Source: an uncultured Armatimonadota bacterium (GTDB lineage: Bacteria > Armatimonadota > Armatimonadia > Armatimonadales > Armatimonadaceae). From it: a DNA stretch of 7,143 nucleotides. The notes below the pieces were generated by a model. It worked only from the letters and a program-made list of their open reading frames with translations, was not told the DNA's origin and ran no database searches. Made by a program: the position numbers and the translations under genes. Position 1 is the first letter of the stretch. Every line of letters starts with the position of its first letter. Where the stretch lies: positions 1 through 7,143 of the forward strand of contig CAIRTT010000497.1 of NCBI GenBank assembly GCA_903881535.1, written 5' to 3'. This document shows, piece by piece, positions 1 through 5,053 of this stretch.

Positions 1-189
1 ACTGCAAAGAGATACTTTGTAGCGGGAACAGTGCATGACGAGCAGATCGTCGTGGTTCCTGATGCAGAGGTGCAAGAGGCGAAGACGTGGGTCTTGGCCC
101 AGATGACTATGGAGCCGCCCTATATGCCGGGCATTCCATTGGACGCTGACGGTGGTGCGCACCGTAGGTACGGGTTAGCAAAAAACTAA
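1..189 (+). CDS. DNA polymerase I-like (family A) protein, C-terminal 62 residues, 5' partial
   Basis: Reading frame 1 is open from the first base to a TAA at 187-189 and encodes 62 residues; the start lies upstream of the window. Residues 11-14 read VHDE, which is motif C of family A DNA polymerases, whose Asp (residue 13) helps bind the two catalytic metal ions in the palm. The end of the protein (PGIPLDADGG followed by HRRYG) also looks like the C-termini of phage PolA-type enzymes. The protein would be the replicative DNA polymerase of the phage, acting with the primase-helicase at the other end of the window. The stop codon overlaps the AAGGAG Shine-Dalgarno site of the next gene, so the two are probably co-transcribed. 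Whether it has a 3'-5' exonuclease domain cannot be seen here. Family assignment is confident despite the short fragment. Confidence 0.85.
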   Translation, partial: TAKRYFVAGTVHDEQIVVVPDAEVQEAKTWVLAQMTMEPPYMPGIPLDADGGAHRRYGLAKN

Positions 190-193
190 GGAG
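188..193 (+). promoter_or_regulatory. Shine-Dalgarno site AAGGAG overlapping the polymerase stop codon
   Basis: AAGGAG at 188-193 sits 4 nt before the ATG at 198 and shares bases with the polymerase TAA (187-189). This arrangement supports the chosen start and suggests translational coupling of the polymerase and the HExxH protein. Confidence 0.7.
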
Positions 194-197
194 AAGA

Positions 198-503
198 ATG
201 AAGATACCAACAACAATACGCGTAGGCAAACACAAATACTCAGTGGAGGTAGTCGAAGCCATGCTGCGCAAGCGGGATCGAGCAAGGGTCTACTACGGCT
301 CACGCAAGATCGAGATCGGGCGCAACAGCAACGTGACAGGCAAACGCTTTAGCGACACTCAAGTGAACGATGCCTTCTGGCATGAGGTCACGCACGCTAT
401 CCTCAATGACATGGGCCGCGACACACTTAACCGTGACGAACGCTTTGTAACTGAGTTTGCCAACCGCCTGACACAGGCCATCAAGACTGCGAAGTTTGCA
501 TGA
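198..503 (+). CDS. Small HExxH zinc metalloprotein (phage metallopeptidase-like)
   Basis: A 101-residue protein with HEVTH at residues 62-66, the zinc-binding and catalytic motif of zincin metallopeptidases (two His ligands and the general-base Glu63). About 15 residues later, ERFVTEFANRL (81-91) resembles the helix that supplies the third zinc ligand in ImmA/IrrE-like peptidases; Glu81 is the best-placed candidate. The protein is compact, with no signal peptide or membrane segment, so it should act in the cytoplasm. ImmA-type enzymes cleave phage repressors, but small HExxH proteins of this kind are also common in phage replication modules without a known substrate. It follows the polymerase by 8 nt and overlaps the next gene by ATGA (500-503). 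Fold and metal binding are fairly secure; the substrate is unknown. Confidence 0.75.
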   Translation: MKIPTTIRVGKHKYSVEVVEAMLRKRDRARVYYGSRKIEIGRNSNVTGKRFSDTQVNDAFWHEVTHAILNDMGRDTLNRDERFVTEFANRLTQAIKTAKFA

Positions 504-1165
504 AAAAAGTAACGTGGAGCCACAGCGCTCTGAAGGACTACGAGGGTTGTGCTCGGCGCTACCACGAGGTCAAGGTCTTGAAGAAGTACCCCTTCCAAGA
601 GACTGAGGCTACGCGGTACGGCAACGACGTGCATGAAGCCATCGAGTTGTACATCAGAGACGCTACACCCATCCCTGCAAAGTATGCGCAGTTCCAGCCT
701 GTAGTGGACGCCATGCTGGCCAAGTCTGGGCGCAAGCTGGCTGAGTATGAGATGGGCGTCACGGCTGACCTCCAGCCTACTGGGTTCAAGTCAAAAGATG
801 TATGGGTTCGAGGCATTGCCGACATCCTTGTCATCGATGACGATAACCTGACGGCGTGGGTGGGTGACTGGAAGACGGGTAACAACCGCTACCCTGATCG
901 TGACCAGCTCGTGCTCATGTCTCTCATGGTGTTCGCACACTTCCCCCATATCCGCAAGGTTAACTCTGCACTTTTATTTATTGTCAAAGATGATATGGTC
1001 AAGATGCAGATGCAACGTGAGCAAGCCGAAGCGTTCTGGTGGAAGTACCGTGAGCGTGTGGCTCGGCTCGAAGGCAGCTTCTCAAACGAAGTGTGGAACC
1101 CCACATCAACCCCGCTGTGCGGCTGGTGCCAAGTCACTGGCTGCGAGTTCAACCCCAAGCACTAG
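500..1165 (+). CDS. PD-(D/E)XK nuclease of the Cas4/AddB type with a predicted iron-sulfur cluster
   Basis: A 221-residue protein with the layout of RecB/Cas4-family exonucleases. The N-terminus has the S-x-L-x-x-Y-x-x-C-A-R-R-Y pattern (Cys17). Next come His45 in GNDVHEA, Asp108 in GIADIL, the core Asp123-x-Lys125 in GDWKTG, and Gln136. The C-terminus carries Cys207, Cys210 and Cys215 (C-x2-C-x4-C), which with Cys17 could form the 4Fe-4S staple known from AddB and Cas4. The Tyr of the usual QxxxY motif is not obvious. Such enzymes degrade DNA ends, often 5'-3', giving single-stranded overhangs for recombination. The start overlaps the stop of the HExxH gene (ATGA), and the SNF2 helicase lies two genes downstream, so nuclease and motor may cooperate as separate polypeptides. 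No Cas1/Cas2 or CRISPR array is present, so a role in spacer acquisition has no support here. Confidence 0.85.
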   Translation: MKKVTWSHSALKDYEGCARRYHEVKVLKKYPFQETEATRYGNDVHEAIELYIRDATPIPAKYAQFQPVVDAMLAKSGRKLAEYEMGVTADLQPTGFKSKDVWVRGIADILVIDDDNLTAWVGDWKTGNNRYPDRDQLVLMSLMVFAHFPHIRKVNSALLFIVKDDMVKMQMQREQAEAFWWKYRERVARLEGSFSNEVWNPTSTPLCGWCQVTGCEFNPKH

Positions 1166-1174
1166 GAGCCAACC

Positions 1175-1423
1175 ATGGCACAACCATCCAGCAAGCGTGA
1201 CTACAAAAAAGAGTATGCCGATTACCACGGCAAGCCCGAGCAGGTAGCCAACAGAGGTGAGCGAGTCAAAGCTCGGCGCATCATGGAGAAGTCGGGACAA
1301 GCAACCAAAGGTGACGGCCTCGATGTCGATCACATCAAGCCACTGAACAGTGGTGGCACATCTGCCAAAGGTAATTTGCGGATGCAGAGCGTGGCAAAGA
1401 ACCGCGCCAGCTCAAAGAAATAA
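1175..1423 (+). CDS. Small HNH-type nuclease-like protein
   Basis: An 82-residue basic protein. The N-terminus (KRDYKKEY then YHGKPEQ) followed by VDHIKPLNSGGT (51-62), GNLRM (66-70) and KNRAS (75-79) matches a small HNH family frequent in phages. Asp52-His53, Asn67 and Asn76 would form the beta-beta-alpha metal site, with Asn in the last position as in HNN variants. No CxxC zinc ribbon accompanies it, and there is no DNA-recognition domain beyond the Lys/Arg-rich N-terminus. AGGAG at 1164-1168 overlaps the stop of the nuclease gene and lies 6 nt before ATG 1175. The product may nick or cut DNA during replication, recombination or packaging. It sits inside the replication operon with the same spacing as its neighbours, so a free-standing homing endonuclease is less likely but possible. 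Confidence 0.8.
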   Translation: MAQPSSKRDYKKEYADYHGKPEQVANRGERVKARRIMEKSGQATKGDGLDVDHIKPLNSGGTSAKGNLRMQSVAKNRASSKK

Positions 1424-1425
1424 AC

Positions 1426-1432
1426 GGAGAAG
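1426..1432 (+). promoter_or_regulatory. Shine-Dalgarno site GGAGAAG supporting a GTG start
   Basis: GGAGAAG at 1426-1432 is placed a few bases before GTG at 1436 and supports that non-ATG codon as the start of the helicase gene. It begins 3 nt after the HNH stop codon. Confidence 0.65.
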
Positions 1433-1435
1433 CAA

Positions 1436-2998
1436 GTGGAAATTGTTGACGACAAGGCACTCATACTACGCACACGAAACCCTCACAAGTACAGCATCAT
1501 TCCCAAGCACAAAATCGTGGAGACACACGGTGATGGCTCGTCGTCTGTGGCTGTGTACTGGGGTCTTGATGAAGCGCGTGTGCTGCGTAATCTGGGCGTA
1601 AAAAACGTACCCTCGCCGATCACTCGGCGCTATGACTGGCCGGGCAGGTACATACCGATGGCCCACCAGAAAGAGACAGGGGCGTTCCTCACGATGTACC
1701 GCCGTGCGTTCGTGTTCAGCGAACCCGGCACAGGCAAGACGCTGTCCGCATTGTGGGCAGCAGACTACCTGATGAAGCTAGGCAAGGTCAGGCGGGTGCT
1801 CGTACTGTGCCCACTGTCGATCATGCACAGCGCATGGATGGGAGACATCAACAGCAGCATCATTCACAGGTCTGCCGTTATCGCGCACCATCCGCAGGCT
1901 GCTCGGCGCATAGAGATGATCCAGCATGACTACGAGATCGTTATCACCAACTACGAAGGGCTCAACCTGATCGCAGAAGAAGTGGTGGCTGATGGCAGGT
2001 TTGATCTGGTGATTGTCGATGAGGCCAACGCTTACAAGACACCCACCACACGGCGCTGGAAGGCGCTCAATTCAATCCTGACACCCAACACCTACCTGTG
2101 GATGATGACGGGTACTCCAGCGTCCCAGTCTCCTGTGGATGCGTACGGCTTGGCCAAGCTGGTCAACCCCGATGGTGTGCCTAAGTTCTTCACAGCATGG
2201 CGCGACATGGTGATGAACAAGGTGACGGTGTTTAAGTGGGCTGCAAAGGCTGACGCCAAGGAGCGCGTGTTCGAGGCGTTGCAACCAGCGATACGCTTTA
2301 CCAAAGAACAGTGCCTTGACTTGCCGCCTGTCATCACGATGACGCGTGAGGTGCCCATGACCCCGCAGCAGAAGAAGTACTACGAGCTGCTCAAGGACCG
2401 CATGCTGGTGCAGGCTGCTGGAGAGACCATCACGGCGGTCAATGCCGCTGCTGGCGTGAGCAAGCTCTTGCAGATCAGTTGCGGTGCAGCGTACACCGAT
2501 ACCAAAGAAGTGGTGGAGTTTGACTCAGCGCCGCGCTTGGCTGTGCTCGAAGAGATACTGGAGGAGACGGACCGCAAGGTCATCATCTTTGCTTTGTTTC
2601 GCAGCACCATCGACACGATCAACAGACACTTAACCAAGAAAGGAATTGCCAACGAGTGTATCCATGGCGACATCACCCCGAGCAAGCGGGGACAGACGAT
2701 CAACCGATTCCAAACGGAAGAACAACCCCGGGTGCTGGTCATGCAACCCGCAGCATCGGCCCATGGGATTACCCTGACTGCCGCTGATACCGTGGTGTTT
2801 TATGGGCCGTTGATGAGCGTTGAACAATACATACAGTGCTGCGCACGGGCCGATCGTAAAGGTCAGACCGCTGAAAAAGTTACTGTAATACATATCGAGG
2901 GTAGCCCCATCGAGAAGCGGATGTTCAAAGCATTGGCTGGGAAAGTTAGTGATAACTCACTTCTGACCGAAATGTTTGACATCGAAATTAAATCTTAA
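1436..2998 (+). CDS. SNF2-type superfamily 2 DNA helicase/translocase
   Basis: A 520-residue protein with a GTG start and a full set of SF2 motifs. These are HQKETG (77-82, entry motif of SNF2 proteins), Walker A EPGTGKT (96-102), motif Ia VLCPLSIMHSAW (123-134), Walker B VDEAN (194-198; DEAN rather than the usual DEAH), TGTP (225-228), FALFRST (385-391), IHGD (409-412), a motif V region around HGITLTAA (443-450) and motif VI QCCARADRKGQ (467-477) with Arg471 and Arg474 as likely arginine fingers. The protein is short for the family: about 75 residues precede the motor and almost nothing follows it. It probably translocates on double-stranded DNA and remodels protein-DNA complexes or branched DNA; true strand separation is not typical of SNF2 proteins. 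Lying next to an exonuclease and an HNH protein, it likely serves phage recombination or replication restart. No methylase or restriction domain is attached. Confidence 0.92.
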   Translation: MEIVDDKALILRTRNPHKYSIIPKHKIVETHGDGSSSVAVYWGLDEARVLRNLGVKNVPSPITRRYDWPGRYIPMAHQKETGAFLTMYRRAFVFSEPGTGKTLSALWAADYLMKLGKVRRVLVLCPLSIMHSAWMGDINSSIIHRSAVIAHHPQAARRIEMIQHDYEIVITNYEGLNLIAEEVVADGRFDLVIVDEANAYKTPTTRRWKALNSILTPNTYLWMMTGTPASQSPVDAYGLAKLVNPDGVPKFFTAWRDMVMNKVTVFKWAAKADAKERVFEALQPAIRFTKEQCLDLPPVITMTREVPMTPQQKKYYELLKDRMLVQAAGETITAVNAAAGVSKLLQISCGAAYTDTKEVVEFDSAPRLAVLEEILEETDRKVIIFALFRSTIDTINRHLTKKGIANECIHGDITPSKRGQTINRFQTEEQPRVLVMQPAASAHGITLTAADTVVFYGPLMSVEQYIQCCARADRKGQTAEKVTVIHIEGSPIEKRMFKALAGKVSDNSLLTEMFDIEIKS

Positions 2999-3006
2999 AA
3001 AGGAGT

Positions 3007-3057
3007 ATGCAAAGCCCAAAAAACCCGTGTACACTGTCCAACCTTAGACAAACATAA
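3007..3057 (+). CDS. Possible 16-codon ORF in the gap before 3070 (doubtful)
   Basis: ATG at 3007 opens a 16-codon frame (MQSPKNPCTLSNLRQT) ending in TAA at 3055-3057. A strong AGGAG lies at 3001-3005, but it is only one base from the ATG, which is too close for normal initiation. The frame spans the two palindromes at 3027-3050, so it could be a leader peptide. It could equally be chance, with AGGAG left over from a gene boundary. No run of one amino acid suggests classical attenuation. Confidence 0.15.
   Translation: MQSPKNPCTLSNLRQT
3027..3050. promoter_or_regulatory. Two abutting palindromes, operator-like
   Basis: GTGTACAC (3027-3034) is a perfect 8-bp palindrome. It is directly followed by TGTCCAACCTTAGACA (3035-3050), an imperfect 16-bp dyad of the form TGTC-n-AA-nn-TT-n-GACA. 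They occupy the only real gap between the helicase gene and the gene at 3070, ending 8 nt before its Shine-Dalgarno site. This is the shape of a binding site for a dimeric HTH regulator. A promoter may overlap: TGTACA (3028-3033) and CATAAC (3053-3058) are weak -35 and -10 matches with a long 19-nt spacer. The binding protein is unknown; the HTH protein at 4597 is one candidate. Confidence 0.35.
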
Positions 3058-3058
3058 C

Positions 3059-3066
3059 AGGAGAAG
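3059..3066 (+). promoter_or_regulatory. Shine-Dalgarno site AGGAGAAG
   Basis: AGGAGAAG at 3059-3066 lies just upstream of ATG 3070 and fixes that start. It is one of the strongest sites in the window, which fits an independently translated gene after the 71-nt gap. Confidence 0.6.
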
Positions 3067-3069
3067 TAG

Positions 3070-3471
3070 ATGAGCGAAGATGCAATACCGCTGGATAAAC
3101 TGGCGAAGATTTACCGCAAGTTGCGGGGCAAGATCAGTGAGCTGACACAAGAGTACGACACGCAAGTCGAAGTGCTCAAGAGTCAGCAAGACGAGATCAA
3201 GAACGCAATGAAAGATCAGATGAAGGCGCTGGGCGTCACGTCTGTACGAACCTTAGAAGGAACCGTGGTGCTGTCTGTGAAGACGCGCTACTCCACACAG
3301 GACTGGGATGAATTTAAAAAGTTTGTCTTGGAACACGAAGCTCTTGAGCTTCTGGAGAAGCGCATTGCCCAGACCAACATGGCGCAATTCTTGGAAGAAA
3401 ATCCGGGCAGCATGCCTCCCGGCCTCAACTCGTCGTCCGAGTACGACATATCTGTCCGTAAACCAACCTGA
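3070..3471 (+). CDS. Conserved phage coiled-coil protein of unknown function
   Basis: A 133-residue protein. Residues 8-55 are charged and heptad-like (LDKLAKIYRKLRGKI, then ISELTQEY through QMKALG), consistent with a helical coiled coil. A short beta-type stretch follows (VRTLEGTVVLSVKTRY, 59-74), then a helix and the block LLEKRIAQTNMAQFLEENPG (93-112) ending in PPGLNSSSEYDISVRK. This C-terminal pattern resembles a protein family often seen in phage replication regions, recalled from general familiarity and not searched. No catalytic motif is visible. The gene has a strong Shine-Dalgarno site and lies 8 nt before the candidate ssDNA-binding gene, so the products may act together. A role as a nuclease accessory or host-nuclease inhibitor is possible but unsupported by sequence. 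Confidence 0.8.
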   Translation: MSEDAIPLDKLAKIYRKLRGKISELTQEYDTQVEVLKSQQDEIKNAMKDQMKALGVTSVRTLEGTVVLSVKTRYSTQDWDEFKKFVLEHEALELLEKRIAQTNMAQFLEENPGSMPPGLNSSSEYDISVRKPT

Positions 3472-3479
3472 AGAAGATC

Positions 3480-4460
3480 ATGAGCAACGTATCCCTTTTT
3501 AACCCATCCCAAGTCCCAGCTTTCGCACGTAACGCAGAGCTGTCCGCAACTACACTGGCGCTGGCTGGTGGCCCTGCTCCATCGGGCCTCAAGCGTGTCT
3601 CGATCAAGGGCGGTGTGTTCCGCTTGCTGTCTGGTGGCAAAGAAGTCGCCGCTATTGACGAGCGCTATCTGGACGTCATCATCGTCAAGGCCGCACCCAA
3701 GGTCAGCCGTATTTTTTACGCTGGCTCCTACGACAAGGATGCCGCTGCTGCCGCACCTGACTGCACATCCGTTGATGGCGATAAGCCTGATGCAGGCGTG
3801 AAAAACAAGCAGGCTACAAGCTGCGCTCAGTGCCCACAGAACATCGCAGGTTCAGGCAAGGGCCAGACCCGTGCTTGCCGTTACCAACAGCGCCTCGCTG
3901 TGGTCTTGGCCAACAACCCTGAAGGTGATGTCTTGCAGGTCACCCTGCCAGCCGCATCCATCTTTGGTAAAGACGAAGGCGGCAAGCGCCCATTGCAGGC
4001 ATACGCCCGCTACATGGCAGCGCAGACTCCTCCGGTTAACCTTGATGCCGTTGTGACCCGCATGAAGTTCGACACCAGTGCCGAGTCACCCAAGCTGGTG
4101 TTTGAAGCCAGTCGTTGGTTGACCGATGACGAGTACGTGGCAGCGCAGGATCAGTCGCACTCCAGCGATGCGGCCAAGGCAGTATCGGCTACCCCTGCGG
4201 CTACGGATGGTGTGACTTCTGTACCTGTTGCGCCATTGAAGATCGAAGGCAAGCGCCCCATGGGTGAGCTGACCAAGGAAGAAGACGCGCCTGTGTACGA
4301 GCCAATTGCGGCCAAAGCCAAGGCCAAAGCCAAGGCTGCACCCGTTGAGGAAGAAGCCGAAGAGCCGGAAGTGCGCCAAGCTGCGGCACCCAAGCCTACA
4401 GCCGTTCCAGCGAAGAAGTCCAAGCTGGCCGACATCGTATCCGATTGGGATGACGAGTAA
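3480..4460 (+). CDS. Candidate phage ssDNA-binding protein with a four-Cys motif and acidic C-terminal tail
   Basis: A 326-residue protein in two parts. Residues 1 to about 220 look globular, with alternating beta-like segments (KRVSIKGGVFRLL, YLDVIIVKAAPKVSRIFY, DVLQVTLPA) and four cysteines, Cys95, Cys115, Cys118 and Cys133 (C-x19-C-x2-C-x14-C), that could bind zinc. Residues from about 225 on are a low-complexity Ala/Lys/Glu/Pro linker with a KAKAKAKA run, ending in the acidic tip SDWDDE. A folded N-terminal domain, flexible linker and acidic aromatic tip is the plan of bacterial SSB and of phage proteins such as T4 gp32 and T7 gp2.5, where the tail recruits partners. The position between replication genes supports this, and no other SSB candidate is visible here. 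The function is inferred from architecture; an OB fold cannot be proven by eye. Only a weak GAAGAAG precedes the start, suggesting coupling to the gene that ends 8 nt upstream. Confidence 0.7.
   Translation: MSNVSLFNPSQVPAFARNAELSATTLALAGGPAPSGLKRVSIKGGVFRLLSGGKEVAAIDERYLDVIIVKAAPKVSRIFYAGSYDKDAAAAAPDCTSVDGDKPDAGVKNKQATSCAQCPQNIAGSGKGQTRACRYQQRLAVVLANNPEGDVLQVTLPAASIFGKDEGGKRPLQAYARYMAAQTPPVNLDAVVTRMKFDTSAESPKLVFEASRWLTDDEYVAAQDQSHSSDAAKAVSATPAATDGVTSVPVAPLKIEGKRPMGELTKEEDAPVYEPIAAKAKAKAKAAPVEEEAEEPEVRQAAAPKPTAVPAKKSKLADIVSDWDDE
4311..4334 (+). repeat. In-frame 12-bp tandem repeat encoding AKAK
   Basis: GCCAAAGCCAAG occurs twice in direct succession, and a partial unit follows. It encodes the Ala-Lys run in the flexible linker of the candidate ssDNA-binding protein. 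The length is a multiple of three, so slippage would change linker length without breaking the frame. Confidence 0.75.
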
Positions 4461-4596
4461 TTGAAGTTTCGCTAGGCCGCAGTCGGCGGTCGCATTGCGT
4501 GGGCCGGAGGTTTTTCCATACCTTCGATAAATGGTACACACATGCACACGACTGCGTTTCCCGTTCTGCGTGTCCTAGCGCCCTACTTAAACCACT
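4461..4596. other. Largest intergenic gap; possible weak terminator and promoter region
   Basis: These 136 nt hold no supported gene. GGCCGC (4475-4480) can pair with GCGGTC (4486-4491), giving a 6-bp stem with one G-U pair and a 5-nt loop. A further GC-rich stretch leads to GGAGGTTTTT (4506-4515). The U-run is about 20 nt from that stem, so this is not a textbook intrinsic terminator. GATAAA at 4526-4531 is a loose -10 match without a convincing -35. No Shine-Dalgarno site precedes the ATG at 4597. The gap probably separates two transcription or expression units, but the exact signals are uncertain. Confidence 0.35.
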
Positions 4597-4875
4597 ATGG
4601 CCTATTCACAAAAAATCATTGACGATGTAGCGAAGACCCCCAAGTCTCTGGGCAACCAGCTTGGGCGGTGGGCCATCCACCTCGACTTCCCCGTCACAAA
4701 GATCGCCCGTGCATTGGGCGTATCACGACAGACCGTATACAACTGGTTCACTGGCACTGAGGTGTTCGTGGCATACCGTAACCGCGTCGAGTTCCTTACA
4801 ACAATAATGCAGACCTCAAGGGATGCAGACACAGCATGGAGAAGAATATGTCAAGAATACAACCTCGAACCTTGA
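4597..4875 (+). CDS. Small helix-turn-helix DNA-binding protein
   Basis: A 92-residue protein with a clear HTH at residues 33-52 (VTKIARALGVSRQTVYNWFTG): first helix KIARALG, turn GVS, recognition helix RQTVYNWF, as in Xre/Cro-like and related folds. The N-terminal part (SLGNQLGRWAIHLDF) and C-terminal part (ADTAWRRICQEYN) look helical and could aid dimer formation. It is probably a phage regulator, or a DNA-binding accessory of replication initiation, since it lies just upstream of the primase-helicase. An in-frame TAA at 4588-4590 makes 4597 the furthest upstream ATG. No Shine-Dalgarno site precedes it (the upstream bases are CTTAAACCACT), unlike nearly all its neighbours, so translation may be weak or leaderless. 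Its 3' end overlaps the next gene. Confidence 0.82.
   Translation: MAYSQKIIDDVAKTPKSLGNQLGRWAIHLDFPVTKIARALGVSRQTVYNWFTGTEVFVAYRNRVEFLTTIMQTSRDADTAWRRICQEYNLEP
4838..4844 (+). promoter_or_regulatory. Shine-Dalgarno site GGAGAAG that decides the next start
   Basis: GGAGAAG at 4838-4844, inside the end of the HTH gene, is well spaced for ATG 4848. The in-frame ATG at 4836 overlaps this site and has only a distant AAGGGA upstream, so 4848 is preferred. Confidence 0.6.
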
Positions 4876-5039
4876 GCACGCAGGAGTTGATCCGATTCTG
4901 CGCGGACTTTATTGCAGACGAGCGGGGCTTGCCCAAAGAGTGGCAGGTGGAACTGCTTCGCCGGATTGTTGTGTTGGCCCCTGATAACGAACACCCTGCG
5001 CAAGACCCGCGACAACTCGATTTGTTCCTGAAAAACTAA
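4848..5039 (+). CDS. 63-residue protein ending in a beta-sliding-clamp-binding motif (QLDLF)
   Basis: From ATG 4848 this encodes 63 residues; an alternative ATG at 4836 would add four. The body (STQELIRFCADFIADERGLPKEWQ and on to LLRRIVVL) looks like a small helical domain. The tail is Pro/Asp/Asn-rich and probably flexible, and it ends in RQLDLFLKN. QLDLF (residues 56-60, bases 5013-5027) matches exactly the QL[S/D]LF consensus that bacterial polymerases and repair proteins use to dock in the beta-clamp pocket. A clamp peptide at a flexible C-terminus is the usual placement. The protein could tether phage replication factors to the host clamp, or compete for it as some phage inhibitors do. 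It overlaps the HTH gene by 28 nt and precedes the primase-helicase by 14 nt. I do not recognise a named family. Confidence 0.75.
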   Translation: MSRIQPRTLSTQELIRFCADFIADERGLPKEWQVELLRRIVVLAPDNEHPAQDPRQLDLFLKN

Positions 5040-5053
5040 ACCCAAGGATTTTC

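Noticed and set aside
136..140. Clamp-binding-like QLVLM (residues 136-140 of the nuclease encoded at 500-1165)
   Set aside because: The Gln is the conserved nuclease-motif residue in a predicted internal helix, and the sequence departs from QL[S/D]LF. The coordinates given are residue numbers within that protein (bases about 905-919).
500..1165. Cas4-like nuclease as a sign of a CRISPR-Cas system
   Set aside because: No cas1, cas2, effector gene or spaced direct repeats are present; the setting is a replication module.
864..1247. A 127-codon + strand frame across the nuclease and HNH genes
   Set aside because: It is an out-of-frame shadow rich in Ser, Arg and Cys and overlaps two well-supported genes in another frame.
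1175..1423. HNH gene as a homing endonuclease or intron-borne mobile element
   Set aside because: It has its own Shine-Dalgarno site in register with the operon, the flanking genes are intact and there is no intron-like sequence.
551..1909. GCTCGGCGC at 551, 1271 and 1901, with an 8-base match (CTCGGCGC) near 1623, as a possible Chi-like recombination signal
   Set aside because: All copies are in-frame Ala/Thr-Arg-Arg codons. A rough estimate for a 7-kb sequence predicts about one 9-mer seen three times by chance, so the excess is not convincing without the whole genome.
4475..4515. Rho-independent terminator after the acidic-tail protein gene
   Set aside because: A 6-bp GC-rich stem and a five-T run exist but are about 20 nt apart, and the stem nearer the T-run is broken by mismatches. 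It is kept only as a note in the intergenic entry.
4086..4547. A 153-codon open frame on the minus strand
   Set aside because: It lies mostly antisense to the acidic-tail protein gene. Its Leu/Gly/Arg-rich product mirrors the Ala/Lys/Glu repeats of the sense gene, and it has no recognisable motif.
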